Of a stretch of DNA of 64,000 bases, positions 52,966-62,600 are shown in pieces. Within the stretch, counting starts at the first letter, position 1, and the number at the start of each line of letters is the position of its first letter. The notes beneath the pieces are model-generated. The model was not told the DNA's origin. It did not search any database and saw only the letters and a program-made list of their open reading frames with translations. Source of the stretch: Nitrosomonas sp. (GTDB taxonomy: Bacteria; Pseudomonadota; Gammaproteobacteria; Burkholderiales; Nitrosomonadaceae); assembly GCA_024282035.1 (NCBI GenBank), contig JAMWZR010000010.1, positions 1 to 64,000 on the forward strand, written 5' to 3'. A program made the position numbers and the translations under genes.

Positions 52966-53451
52966 TCAAGTGCCCGAAATTAACCAGCCATGACTGCCAG
53001 CTACTGCACCAGCAATCGTCAACAACCCCAACACTAGCAACAATAAATGCTTGCGTTGAATTTTAACGAATGTTGCAGCTGATACTTCGGATGGCGATGC
53101 ACCTGCGGAAGCCTGCTTACGCCCCTGTGGTTCCATGACAAATAACATGACACTAAAAAACAGCCAGATCAGCACCATGGCGTGCATCCACCAATATTGC
53201 CATTGCACGAACCGATGCCAGATATCGAGTGCATAAATCATATAGAAACCCGATATGCCGACGACTAAAGTCGATAAACGTGCCTGAGCTGCAAATTTCT
53301 GTCTGAATTGCCGAAAAAAAACCATGGCTTCCGATGGTGATTGCATTTTTGCCAGTGACGGCAATAAAACAAATGTAACCATAGCCACGCCACCTATCCA
53401 AAGTACGACACCCAGCACGTGCAATACTCTTGCCAGAACCAATTCATCCAT
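52966..53451 (-). CDS. CopD-like four-helix membrane protein
   Basis: 161 residues, four hydrophobic segments (about 8-28, 55-75, 88-108, 136-155). The N-terminal ARVLHVLGVVLWIGGVAMVT and His residues in LHVLG and WWMH are typical of CopD-domain-like membrane proteins, which have been tied to copper or haem. No cofactor can be assigned from the sequence. Co-transcribed with sirB downstream. Confidence 0.75.
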   Translation of the reverse strand: MDELVLARVLHVLGVVLWIGGVAMVTFVLLPSLAKMQSPSEAMVFFRQFRQKFAAQARLSTLVVGISGFYMIYALDIWHRFVQWQYWWMHAMVLIWLFFSVMLFVMEPQGRKQASAGASPSEVSAATFVKIQRKHLLLLVLGLLTIAGAVAGSHGWLISGT

Positions 53452-53558
53452 AGTGAGTTTGAAATTTGAAGTAAAAGAACCGGCTACATCAACACAGAAT
53501 ATGTTTCATGATCAGTTCACTCCTAAATATCGAAACTGATCAACAAATAAAGCCTAAG

Positions 53559-53915
53559 TCAGCTATTTACCACATCCGAGGCCCAATCTTCAGCATCCTC
53601 GTATTCATGAAATACAGACACGTTGGCATTGACAAAGAGATTGGATACCCAAGCTCCCCAAGCCTGCCACTCGTCATCCGTCACAACGGCAACCCGGTTA
53701 AATTCGCTACCATGCTCACGTAAAAATTTGATTTCTTCCCAAGCAACATCTACGGTGTAATCCAGCATATCCCGCCAATCGAACAATAAATTGGCTTTTC
53801 CATCAAAATGGGACTGATAAAGTACCTGCTGTTCAAATTCTTTATAGTCCGTCAGTGTAAATTCACCAATCACTGCAACAATGATCAAATTGTTTTTCTT
53901 TTGAATAGTAATCAT
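53559..53915 (-). CDS. SpoIIAA-like (STAS/SEC14) protein
   Basis: 118 residues. IIVAVIGEFTLTDYKEFEQQ, then LLFDWRDMLDYTVDVAWEEI and VAVVTDDEWQAWGAWVSNLF follow the SpoIIAA-like family, small alpha/beta proteins with a hydrophobic cavity for ligands. Soluble. TGAGGTG precedes the ATG. A single gene; function unknown. Confidence 0.85.
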   Translation of the reverse strand: MITIQKKNNLIIVAVIGEFTLTDYKEFEQQVLYQSHFDGKANLLFDWRDMLDYTVDVAWEEIKFLREHGSEFNRVAVVTDDEWQAWGAWVSNLFVNANVSVFHEYEDAEDWASDVVNS

Positions 53916-53999
53916 GATTTCACCTCAAATGATAGACGAGCCCATCATAGGCAATTAAACCCAATGGTGCAAATATTGCTTCCAGTTATTACTGGTAAA

Positions 54000-54863
54000 T
54001 TACTTCCGAGGTATCACCAAAACCTGCCTTAGGCTCAATATGCCACTTGCAGAACCTCCCAATACAATCAGCAAGATACCGGCCCAAGCTAGAGGAGACA
54101 AGGCTTCATTCCAGTACCATACTCCCAAGAGGCTCGAAAATAAAACCGTACTATAACCCAATGCGGTAACCACCAATGTCACACCGGTATGATAAGCCCG
54201 CGTCATGGCCAGTTGCGCCAAAGTTGCCGTTATCCCCATTCCCAACAACAACAATAATCCCTGCTCCGTGATTGGATTCATACTGGTGAATAACAACCAG
54301 ATTCCAGTTACGAATGTACTGATTAAAGTGAAATAAAACACCACACGCCATTCGGATTCCCCCAGCAAACCGAGTTGTTTGACATTAATATAGGCGATAC
54401 CAGCAAAAAAACCGGAAGCTACTCCCATGACATTCACCATCGGCAGTGTCTGTTCGGTCAAATCTGGTTGCAATAGCAGAATTACTCCAACAAATCCAAC
54501 CAGAATGGATCCAATAAGTGGTTTATGAATTTTTTCCTTCAATATTAATGTAGAAAACAGCGCCACAAATAACGGCCAAGTGTAATTGAGTGAAATGGCC
54601 GTAGCCAAGGGCAAGCGGGTCAAGCAATAAAAAAACAGCAACAAGCTGACCAAACCGCTCACTCCACGCCAACAATGAATTTTCCAATGCGGCGTAATGA
54701 TCGGCAAACGTTGATAGCGAATTACCCAGAAAGTGATCCAGACCCCTAGCAACGAGCGATAAAATACCAATTCTGTACTGGAAAAATACTGTGCACCAAG
54801 CTTAACAAACACACCCATGCAGGCAAACATAAATCCTGCCACTAGCATCCATAGCGAACGCAT
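54000..54863 (-). CDS. EamA (DMT) family transporter
   Basis: 287 residues with ten hydrophobic segments arranged as two EamA repeats: SLWMLVAGFMFACMGVFVKL and RLPLATAISLNYTWPLFVAL in the first, LGMGITATLAQLAMTRAYHT and LVVTALGYSTVLFSSLLGVW in the second. Drug/metabolite transporter superfamily; an exporter of a small metabolite is likely, substrate unknown. Co-oriented with the Rieske gene upstream, 37 bp apart, so possibly one transcript. Confidence 0.9.
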   Translation of the reverse strand: MRSLWMLVAGFMFACMGVFVKLGAQYFSSTELVFYRSLLGVWITFWVIRYQRLPIITPHWKIHCWRGVSGLVSLLLFFYCLTRLPLATAISLNYTWPLFVALFSTLILKEKIHKPLIGSILVGFVGVILLLQPDLTEQTLPMVNVMGVASGFFAGIAYINVKQLGLLGESEWRVVFYFTLISTFVTGIWLLFTSMNPITEQGLLLLLGMGITATLAQLAMTRAYHTGVTLVVTALGYSTVLFSSLLGVWYWNEALSPLAWAGILLIVLGGSASGILSLRQVLVIPRK

Positions 54864-54900
54864 GAAAAACCACCATCGAGATTAAATTTTAACTTTTCAG

Positions 54901-56013
54901 CTAGGCTAGATGCTCATCAAGTTCGCGTCGTAAAAACTGGTGGAAATGTTCCATACCCGCTTCCATCGGCATTTGATAAGGCCCCACTTCATTTAGATTC
55001 TGTGTATACAAGGCGCGCCGGCCCGCCGTCATCAATCGACAGATTTCATCATCCTCCAGAGCTGTTTCTTTGTAGGCGGCTTGCTCAGCTTCAACGAATT
55101 CGCGCTCAAACAAGGCAATTTCCTCGGGATAATAAAATTCAACCACATTGGTGCAACTTGCAATACCGGTTGGTATTATGGTGCTGATGACAAGGGTGTG
55201 TGGGTACCATTCCAGCATGATATTCGGGTAATACAGTAGCCAGATAGCACCATACTCAGGCAATTCCCCTCCAGCCGACTGATTGAGTACTTGTTCATGC
55301 CATTTGGCGTAGATCGGACTACCGGGACGTTGCAAGCGCGCATTATCCAGCGCGACCGTCTGTACGCTATACCATTCGCCATATTCCCAGTTCAGCTCAT
55401 TGGTATTGACAAAATGTCCCAATCCAGGATGAAAGGTGTCGACATGATAATCTTCCAAATAAACCTCGATAAAGGTCTTCCAGTTACAAGCGTAGTGCTC
55501 GATCTGGACTCTATCAAGCATATACCCGGAGAAATCAAAATTTTTCAACACACTCAGTTTGGCCATGTCCTGGTTAACATTGCGCTTGCCACTAAATAAC
55601 AATCCATTCCAGTTCTGTAATGGGAATTTATTCAAATGCAGACACGGATTCTTGTCAAAATGAGGAGCACCAAGCAATTTGCCATCGAGCGCATAAGTCC
55701 AGCGATGAATTGGACAAACAATATTCTTCACATTGTTTCTTCCAGATAACAATTGTGCTTGCCGGTGACGACAAACATTGGAAAGCAGTTCGATTCCCTG
55801 TTCGTTATGAACCAACACCCTAGCCTGATTCATCCTTTCTGGCACATAGTAATCCCCGACATGAGGCACCATGATTTCATGCCCCACATAACCTGGCCCA
55901 CAATCAAACAAGACACGTTTTTCTAGTTCGTATATTTCAGGATCCCAGTACCATGCAATCGGAAGTTGCACTGACATCCCCGTCAGTTGTGAGATTTCAG
56001 CCAAATTTGACAT
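54901..56013 (-). CDS. Rieske non-haem iron oxygenase, alpha subunit
   Basis: 370 residues. Rieske 2Fe-2S ligands are in NVCRHRQAQLLSG (C-x-H) and VCPIHRW (C-x2-H), about residues 80-105. The mononuclear iron site is in YLEDYHVDTFHPGLGHF, with the two His and a later Asp. It belongs to the ring-hydroxylating dioxygenase group; the substrate and the electron-transfer partner are not in the window. AAGGT precedes the ATG. The EamA transporter gene follows and might move a related compound. Confidence 0.88.
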   Translation of the reverse strand: MSNLAEISQLTGMSVQLPIAWYWDPEIYELEKRVLFDCGPGYVGHEIMVPHVGDYYVPERMNQARVLVHNEQGIELLSNVCRHRQAQLLSGRNNVKNIVCPIHRWTYALDGKLLGAPHFDKNPCLHLNKFPLQNWNGLLFSGKRNVNQDMAKLSVLKNFDFSGYMLDRVQIEHYACNWKTFIEVYLEDYHVDTFHPGLGHFVNTNELNWEYGEWYSVQTVALDNARLQRPGSPIYAKWHEQVLNQSAGGELPEYGAIWLLYYPNIMLEWYPHTLVISTIIPTGIASCTNVVEFYYPEEIALFEREFVEAEQAAYKETALEDDEICRLMTAGRRALYTQNLNEVGPYQMPMEAGMEHFHQFLRRELDEHLA

Positions 56014-56222
56014 ATTGTTACCTTATCTTCCCCCAATAAAAAAACTAGCGGCGAAAATACACCAAACAAAAAAAAATTAAAACCCGAGCAAGCAAGTTGC
56101 AAACGAAAATTAATTGCATGGTTATAATAGCAATGTTGATAGTAAAATAGCGTTCATACCTGCGGGTTATTCAATTCAAGCGCATAAGATTAATTTCATA
56201 TATTCAAGAAGAGAGCATCTTA

Positions 56223-57635
56223 ATGAAATCAATACAGGCATCACTCAAAAAACCATGGGCACAGTTAATATCTGTAGTATGCATAACCAGTCTCGCTGCC
56301 TGCGATAGTGGCAGTAACGAGAAATACGAAACTGCGGCTACCGAAACCGCCACCCAGAGAGTTTTACCAACTGGACCTGCGACCGGCATTCTGGTTGATT
56401 CACCGGTAAGCGGCATTTCATATTCAGCATCCTCCGGCAAATCCGGTTCGACTGATGACAAAGGTCATTTCAATTTCAATCATGGCGACAAAGTTGAATT
56501 TAAACTCGGCGGATTGTCACTCGCCACCATTCCCGGTTCGCTTATTATAACCCCAATCGAACTGGCAGATGGCAATGACAGCAAACTGCAAAATCTACTA
56601 ATTCTGTTGCAATCCCTTGATTCCGATGGGGATCCTGGCAATGGCATTTCAATTTCGAACGAAACGGCTGCAGCAGTCAAATCTTCGATCAATCTGGACA
56701 GCAGTCCTGATAGCTTTGCGGAATCTGCCGGATTAAAAAATATCATTGAAACTAGCGGTAGTGCCGGTCAAGTTAGAACTACGGAAGAAGCCAGTGCACA
56801 TTTTCTGTCTCAAGGAGTAGCCTTACTCAGCGCTCAAATCTGGGTCAGCTACAATAACCAGACTGCGAGCGTTCTGCGTGTTGCAGCCGATAATAGTGGC
56901 GAATACTTGCATGGTGATGCCAGAACCGATGATTCCTGTGATGAAAACCGCGTTTGCGGTGGCCGCACCATCTTTCAAAGCGGCGTGGAATATGGCACTG
57001 CTAAAGCCGTTGAATTTGATACCCGTGGTTTTAAATTAGTCGGCACACCATCTGTCGATACCAATCTGAAAGGTGGGTTATCTAACCCCAATCCCACGCG
57101 TCGTGTACGTACGGATGGATTTGAACTAATCAACTCGGATATCATCAGCGCACAACGGGCTAGGGAAGAAAGTAGCGTATTTGGCGAACTTTTCCACATC
57201 GCCAAACCAATCCAATTAAGCGATGAAAATGAAGTGGCGCCAAAAGTTGTCAAAGAAACCCGTTTTTCCAAGATCGACAATGAAGCATCAGGTATCGTTG
57301 GTGCCTGGGCTTCTGATGCCACTGCCATCAAAACTCCATTGCTGATTTTCTTCCCCAATGGCAAGTTCATGATGATCGATCCAACTGGAGAAACACAACG
57401 AGCTGATCAAGCTAAATGCGGGAAACCCGGAATCGAGTTTGCTTCTTATAGCTATGACAAAGGCTCCAGCAAGCTCAGCTTCTCGAGTTACACTTATAAT
57501 ACCAATGGTTGCGCCGGATTCTCGGATCTGGATGCCAGCGCCGCACTCGGTTTTACGCTCAGCTCTGATGGCAAAACTGCAAAACTAGACAAGCCAGGCG
57601 AGACCTCAATCACTCTTCACCGGGTATCGCACTAG
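56223..57635 (+). CDS. Lipoprotein of unknown function
   Basis: 470 residues. A signal with lipobox LAAC (CITSLAACDSG) makes it a lipoprotein. Residues about 55-165 show TGILVDSPVSGISYSASSG, GHFNFNHGDKVEFKLGGL and PIELADGN, like the N-terminal beta domain of surface or adhesin-type lipoproteins, with the calcium-like DSDGDPGNG loop. The rest is beta-rich with KETRFSKIDNEASGIVGAW and ends ITLHRVSH. Family not named. An isolated gene with a perfect hairpin after it. Confidence 0.7.
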   Translation: MKSIQASLKKPWAQLISVVCITSLAACDSGSNEKYETAATETATQRVLPTGPATGILVDSPVSGISYSASSGKSGSTDDKGHFNFNHGDKVEFKLGGLSLATIPGSLIITPIELADGNDSKLQNLLILLQSLDSDGDPGNGISISNETAAAVKSSINLDSSPDSFAESAGLKNIIETSGSAGQVRTTEEASAHFLSQGVALLSAQIWVSYNNQTASVLRVAADNSGEYLHGDARTDDSCDENRVCGGRTIFQSGVEYGTAKAVEFDTRGFKLVGTPSVDTNLKGGLSNPNPTRRVRTDGFELINSDIISAQRAREESSVFGELFHIAKPIQLSDENEVAPKVVKETRFSKIDNEASGIVGAWASDATAIKTPLLIFFPNGKFMMIDPTGETQRADQAKCGKPGIEFASYSYDKGSSKLSFSSYTYNTNGCAGFSDLDASAALGFTLSSDGKTAKLDKPGETSITLHRVSH

Positions 57636-57653
57636 TAAAAGCGATTGACTCAA

Positions 57654-57689
57654 ACTCACCAAAAACACACTGATGTTTTTGGTGAGTTG
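57654..57689. terminator. Perfect 15-bp hairpin after the lipoprotein gene
   Basis: AACTCACCAAAAACA (57654-57668), a 6-nt loop, and its exact reverse complement (57675-57689) make a strong hairpin 19 bp after the stop. It lacks a long T-run after it, but T runs lie within the right arm (TGTTTTTGG). Likely a terminator before priA. Confidence 0.7.
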
Positions 57690-57747
57690 CAACATTAAAT
57701 ATTCAGCTCACCACTTAATCCAATCTACTGATACATGACATATATTC

Positions 57748-59937
57748 ATGCCGATTATCCGTGTCGCACTGAATATACCCATTAACTCGCTGTTTGATTA
57801 TTATGCTGATGCCGCCACGAGTGAAGATATCGGATGCCGTGTATGCGTCCCACTCGGAAAAAGACTAGTCATTGGCATCGTCCTTGCAGTCGATACAGAA
57901 TCCCAGATCCCTGTCGAAAAACTCAAATCCGTTCAAGCTTTTTTCAGAGAAACACCCCGGCTACCGACTTCATTACTTGATCTATTTCATTTCTGCAGTC
58001 AGTACTATCACTACCCATTAGGTATGATCGTACTCAACAGTCTACCTGCCAGACTCAGAAAGAATGCTCCGATAAAATCCAACACTGATAACCGGAAAAC
58101 ATGCTTTCAGCTCACTGCAAGCGGTGAACAAATCAATCCTGATTCTTTTCCTCGCCGTAATTTAATCGAACGCAAGTTACTGCTACGGTTTCAACAATCA
58201 GGAGTTTTGACGCCAGAAGATCTGGCAAGTATTTCACCTCGCGCCCAATTCTGGATAAAGAAGTGGATTGACAAGAGTTGGGTCGCTCCCCTCCCACGGT
58301 TCACCGGCACAACAATCACCACACCCCTGATTCCACATCTGAACGATGAACAAACCCACGCTGCCTGCGAAATCCAATCCCGACTGCATCGATTCGCTGT
58401 CTGGTTATTGCATGGCGTTACCGGAAGCGGAAAAACCGAAGTCTATATGAGGGTCATTGCAACTGTACTGGAATACAACAAGCAGGTGCTTGTATTGATA
58501 CCGGAAATCAATCTAACTCCGCAACTCGAATCGATTTTTCGTAGCCGCTTCAATGCTTTCCCGATTATCAATTTGCATAGTGGACTCAACGATACAGAAA
58601 GACTATCGGGATGGCTGGAAGCGCAACAGGGTCAAGCCAGAATCATACTGGGAACACGGCTTGCCTTGTTTACACCGCTTCCACATTTGGGTTTGATCAT
58701 AGTGGATGAAGAACAAGATCATGCCTTCAAACAACAGAATGGATTGCGTTATTCTGCCCGAGATATGGCCATTTTTCGTGCAAAGCAGCACCATATCCCT
58801 GTCATACTCGGTTCTGCCACCCCATCTCTGGAAACTTTCCACAACGCACTACGAGGTCGTTATCATCATTTGCGCCTTCAGTCCCGAGCTGTTCAGGCAG
58901 CATCGCTGCCATCCATCCGCATGATCGACGTGCGTATCCACAAACCCCAGGAAGGGCTGTCACAACCCTTATTAATAGCACTCAAGCAATGCCTCGATCA
59001 GCGGCAACAAAGCCTCGTTTTCATCAATCGCAGAGGTTATGCTCCGGTATTACTCTGCAAGTTCTGTGCCTGGACGGCTACTTGTCAGCGTTGCTCAAGT
59101 CGTATGGTGGTGCATTTGCACACCAAGCAACTCAGCTGCCATCACTGCGGTCGACAGGAAAACTTCCCACAAGTCTGCCCGCAATGCGGTAATCACGATA
59201 TCGTTCCGTTTGGTCATGGCACACAACGCATCGAAAAAGCGCTGACGACACATTTTCCAGAAGCACGCATACTTCGAATCGATCGCGATAGCGTGCAACG
59301 CAAACAAGCCTGGAATATCATGCTGGAAAAAATCCACGCACAGGAAGTTGACATTCTCATCGGCACACAGTTACTGGCAAAAGGACATGATTTTCCCAGT
59401 TTGTCATTGGTAGGCGTGTTAAATTCCGATGCCTCGCTCTACAGCACCGATTTTCGCGCTAGCGAACATCTCTTTTCCCAATTGATGCAGGTGTCTGGTC
59501 GCGCAGGGCGCGCGCAGATACCCGGCCAGGTCTATATTCAAACCGAATTCCCGGAACATCCACTTTATGCCGCCCTCCAGCGACATGATTTTGACACACT
59601 TGCCCATATGCTATTAGCAGAAAGAAAAATGGCTGGATTGCCACCTTATGTTTTTCAAGCATTACTTCGTGCCGAAGCACACGAAGTCAGCAAGGTGATG
59701 AATTTTCTGACACAAGCTGCTCAAATTGCTGATTCCTCATGCGATATCGAAATCTTCGATCCAGTGCCAGCGCATATGTCACGGCTCAAAGGTTTTGAGC
59801 GAGCGCATTTATTGGTACAATCCGCATCACGCAGTCATTTGCATCAATTTCTGTCCGAATGGCAGGTAAAAATCAACGAACTCAATGATCATCACCGGAT
59901 CCGCTGGACACTTGAAGTAGATCCCATTGAATTCTGA
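57748..59937 (+). CDS. priA: Primosomal replication restart helicase
   Basis: 729 residues, full length. N-terminal DNA-binding domain (IIRVALNIPINSLFDYYADA), then helicase domains: Walker A LLHGVTGSGKTEVYMRV (about 235), Walker B variant LIIVDEEQDHAFKQ, and GSATPSLETF. Eight zinc cysteines sit in CKFCAWTATCQRCS and CHHCGRQ, then CPQCGNHD; helicase motifs V and VI follow (LIGTQLLAKGHDFP, VSGRAGRAQIPG). It reloads the replisome at stalled forks. Confidence 0.95.
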   Translation: MPIIRVALNIPINSLFDYYADAATSEDIGCRVCVPLGKRLVIGIVLAVDTESQIPVEKLKSVQAFFRETPRLPTSLLDLFHFCSQYYHYPLGMIVLNSLPARLRKNAPIKSNTDNRKTCFQLTASGEQINPDSFPRRNLIERKLLLRFQQSGVLTPEDLASISPRAQFWIKKWIDKSWVAPLPRFTGTTITTPLIPHLNDEQTHAACEIQSRLHRFAVWLLHGVTGSGKTEVYMRVIATVLEYNKQVLVLIPEINLTPQLESIFRSRFNAFPIINLHSGLNDTERLSGWLEAQQGQARIILGTRLALFTPLPHLGLIIVDEEQDHAFKQQNGLRYSARDMAIFRAKQHHIPVILGSATPSLETFHNALRGRYHHLRLQSRAVQAASLPSIRMIDVRIHKPQEGLSQPLLIALKQCLDQRQQSLVFINRRGYAPVLLCKFCAWTATCQRCSSRMVVHLHTKQLSCHHCGRQENFPQVCPQCGNHDIVPFGHGTQRIEKALTTHFPEARILRIDRDSVQRKQAWNIMLEKIHAQEVDILIGTQLLAKGHDFPSLSLVGVLNSDASLYSTDFRASEHLFSQLMQVSGRAGRAQIPGQVYIQTEFPEHPLYAALQRHDFDTLAHMLLAERKMAGLPPYVFQALLRAEAHEVSKVMNFLTQAAQIADSSCDIEIFDPVPAHMSRLKGFERAHLLVQSASRSHLHQFLSEWQVKINELNDHHRIRWTLEVDPIEF

Positions 59938-59988
59938 CGTGCGGTATCGCCCCAATTTCATTCATAGCTGTAACAACAAGGACTCGAC

Positions 59989-60225
59989 ATGCTAGACAAA
60001 CACGATTTGCATCATGAATTTCCGGATCATCACGATCGCATCCACGAACTTAAAACCAGTAATAGTCATTTTGCACGGCTATTTGATGAATATCATGAAA
60101 TTAACCGTGAAATCATGAGAATCGAAGAAGGCGTGGAGAATACCTCCGACGAATACCTGGAAGAGCTCAAAAAGAAGCGTCTGTCACACAAAGACCAACT
60201 CTATTCGATATTGACTCAATCCTGA
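59989..60225 (+). CDS. YdcH-like (DUF465) small helical protein
   Basis: 78 residues. HHEFPDHHDRIHELKTSNSH and FARLFDEYHEINREIMRIEE follow the DUF465 pattern, then a coiled-coil tail. Soluble, His/Glu-rich, function unknown. It follows priA by 51 bp on the same strand and converges on the chemoreceptor gene. Confidence 0.85.
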   Translation: MLDKHDLHHEFPDHHDRIHELKTSNSHFARLFDEYHEINREIMRIEEGVENTSDEYLEELKKKRLSHKDQLYSILTQS

Positions 60226-60257
60226 GTCAGAGCCAAGGTCAGATAGAAGATAAAAAA

Positions 60258-60316
60258 GAACGTTACCGAAGATTATCTGAATTGACGCCAGATTAAATTT
60301 ACTAACGGTAACGTTC
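60258..60316. repeat. Distant 11-bp inverted repeat between convergent genes
   Basis: GAACGTTACCG (60258-60268) and CGGTAACGTTC (60306-60316) are exact inverted repeats 37 bp apart, in the gap between the DUF465 gene and the chemoreceptor gene. A long-looped structure or a protein site is possible; a classical terminator is not. Confidence 0.5.
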
Positions 60317-60407
60317 AAAGACCTACTTACTGTTCATTTACTTACAGAGCACCATCTCACTGAAGATTTTCTAGTGGATGGCATGACCTGGTGCGACTGG
60401 TTTCAAT

Positions 60408-62126
60408 CTAAAAACCATCTACATTCTTTGCGCCTCCAACCGCAACTTTACGGGATGTCGCAACCTGTGCCTCGGGTATGTCTTCATTATCCGTATGGAG
60501 CTGATTTTTCTTAGTTACTGATCCCCGTTGTGGCAGCCGGGATACTATTGCGGATGCGGCGTTTCTGTTCGCCTTGGTTTTCTCATTGCGGTTACCATCA
60601 TTTGACAACTTGAACTGACTGACTGCTTGCGCCAGAACGTTTGATTGATCCTTCATGGACTCCGCAGCAGCCGAAGCTTCTTCAACCAAAGCCGCATTTT
60701 GTTGCGTTACTTCATCCATTTGCGTCACTGCCTGATTGATTTGCTCAATTCCAGAGCTTTGCTCCTGAGATGCAGCCGAAATTTCGCTCATGATGTCCGT
60801 CACACGTTTTACCGCCGAAACGATCTCATTCATGGTTGAACCAGCTTCATCCACCAGCTTTGTGCCTTCGTCAACCTTGATCACCGAATCATTGATCAAC
60901 TCCTTGATTTCCTTGGCTGCCGCAGCCGATCGTTGCGCCAGGGTACGCACTTCTGTCGCAACTACTGCAAACCCTCTACCCTGTTCACCCGCCCGGGCTG
61001 CTTCTACTGCTGCATTTAAGGCCAAGATGTTGGTTTGAAATGCAATCCCATCGATCACAGCAATGATGTCCACGATTTTCTTTGAACTGTCATTGATCGA
61101 ACTCATTGTTTCCACAACCTGACCAACCACCGTTCCACCTTTCATAGCCACTTCCGATGCCCCTACAGCCAATTGATTTGCCTGACGAGCATTGTCGGCA
61201 TTTTGTCTAACAGTGGATGTCAACTCTTCCACTGAGGAAGCTGTTTCCTCCAGGCTTGATGCCTGCATTTCGGTGCGCTGGCTCAAATCCAAATTACCCG
61301 AAGCAATCTCCCCCGATGCGGTAGAAATGGACTCGGTACTATTACGGACCTTGCCTACCAGATCGAGCAAACCATCATTCATCGATTTCAATGCCTGCAA
61401 TAATCGTCCCAGTTCATTGGTCGAATTTACTTCAATGTGCCCAGTCAGATCTCCCGATGCCACCCGATTGGCTGCTTCAATGGCTTTATTTAAGGGACCC
61501 ACAATAGCTCTTACCAACAGATATCCGATCAACATGGCCAGCAATACACCAAATATCAAAGTGGACAGGGTAACAACCAGTGTTCTTTCATACTGACTCT
61601 CGGCATGTGCGTATTCATTCGTGGCTGATTCGCGCCGTAACTCGAGCAACTTGAACAGAGTGGCATGTGCCGCCTCGAATTTAGGTGTTGCAATGGTGCT
61701 GGCATTTTTGATAGCCAGATCGAACTCTCCGGAAGCCGCAAAGGCCATGGTACGATTGCGCTCATCAACATATGCCTTCCACTGCTGATCGAAATCACTG
61801 GTCAGTTTCTTTTCTTCTTCCGTAAGCTTATTGGTCAGATATTTTTGCCATGTCTCTGCAATTTCAATATCCCTTTGCTCATTCAGAGCTTGTCGCTGCT
61901 TCACAATTTCTGCGTTACGTCCGTAGGCAGAGATAACTGCATTCAAACGTGCCCGTTGCATGCGATCCAATATCAATCCCAGATCACCTAATGGAATGGC
62001 ACCTTTGAAGGCATCATTAGTTTGACTAAGCCCCGAAATGCCCAGGATACCCACACTCACCAGTAACAGTGACAGCAATCCCACAACCAGACCTACTCTT
62101 GATTTTATTGTTAAATTTTTAAACAT
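60408..62126 (-). CDS. Methyl-accepting chemotaxis protein
   Basis: 572 residues. TM1 ([19 protein letters not shown]), a four-helix ligand domain (about 30-190), TM2 ([20 protein letters not shown]), HAMP (about 212-265, [15 protein letters not shown]), then a long signalling coil with the tip [40 protein letters not shown] and methylation regions. It senses a small molecule and controls CheA. The tail after the coil is Arg/Lys/Asn-rich, ends VDGF and lacks a CheR-binding pentapeptide. AAGGAG precedes the ATG. No che genes are in the window. Confidence 0.95.
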   Translation of the reverse strand: MFKNLTIKSRVGLVVGLLSLLLVSVGILGISGLSQTNDAFKGAIPLGDLGLILDRMQRARLNAVISAYGRNAEIVKQRQALNEQRDIEIAETWQKYLTNKLTEEEKKLTSDFDQQWKAYVDERNRTMAFAASGEFDLAIKNASTIATPKFEAAHATLFKLLELRRESATNEYAHAESQYERTLVVTLSTLIFGVLLAMLIGYLLVRAIVGPLNKAIEAANRVASGDLTGHIEVNSTNELGRLLQALKSMNDGLLDLVGKVRNSTESISTASGEIASGNLDLSQRTEMQASSLEETASSVEELTSTVRQNADNARQANQLAVGASEVAMKGGTVVGQVVETMSSINDSSKKIVDIIAVIDGIAFQTNILALNAAVEAARAGEQGRGFAVVATEVRTLAQRSAAAAKEIKELINDSVIKVDEGTKLVDEAGSTMNEIVSAVKRVTDIMSEISAASQEQSSGIEQINQAVTQMDEVTQQNAALVEEASAAAESMKDQSNVLAQAVSQFKLSNDGNRNEKTKANRNAASAIVSRLPQRGSVTKKNQLHTDNEDIPEAQVATSRKVAVGGAKNVDGF

Positions 62127-62315
62127 GTTGGTCTCCTTGAATATTCCCTAAAGATAATCCCTGCATTTTTGAATGCGCTTATAACGGTGCTTGCATGGTC
62201 AACATTTAACTCAAAGCTCGATAAAAGTGAAACCGAGCCAGCCCGTATTTCGGGGTTAACTATAAGGCGTAACAAACTGGAGATTGTTGCGAGAATGTAA
62301 ACTCTTTGTGAAATG

Positions 62316-62333
62316 TCATTCAAATTTGAATGA
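62316..62333. promoter_or_regulatory. 18-bp perfect palindrome upstream of the chemoreceptor
   Basis: TCATTCAAATTTGAATGA is its own reverse complement over all 18 bases, 190 bp before the chemoreceptor ATG. It has the form of an operator for a dimeric regulator; a chance AT-rich palindrome cannot be excluded. Confidence 0.45.
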
Positions 62334-62450
62334 TCGCAATGTTTGTGTGCATAGCTATCATCAATGTTTGCAAAAAGAATAGACCATCTTCAGTAGATCT
62401 CAAATGTAAGAATTTCTAGTGTTGTTTAAAATATTCAGGAGAATCTATAG

Positions 62451-62539
62451 ATGAACATACACAAACGCACTCGCTTAATATTACTGGATCGCCAGGAAAT
62501 TTAGCGGCTATATCAAATCTTACCCAGGTGGGCTTATTT
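62451..62539 (+). pseudogene. N-terminal relic of a second IS481-type transposase
   Basis: The plus strand reads MNIHKRTRLILLDRQEI, a stop, then RLYQILPRW. This matches the start of IS481-type transposases (MNIHK.TRLT..DR.EIWRLY) with a stop in place of the aromatic residue before RLY. The rest is lost. It differs from the transposase downstream, which starts MNSVQQNVIK, so a separate element once lay here. Confidence 0.6.
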
Positions 62540-62600
62540 GTAATAATTCAAGCCTAATCTGACAATGCCCCGATTTGACGATGTGCCTGTTAGATCAAAT

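Larger units (their letters stand above)
62127..62600. other. Gene-free region with a palindrome and a transposase relic
   Basis: About 470 bp upstream of the chemoreceptor. It has the 18-bp palindrome and the transposase start relic described separately. No flagellar sigma-28 promoter was recognised. It separates the chemoreceptor from the IS481-type element. Confidence 0.5.
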
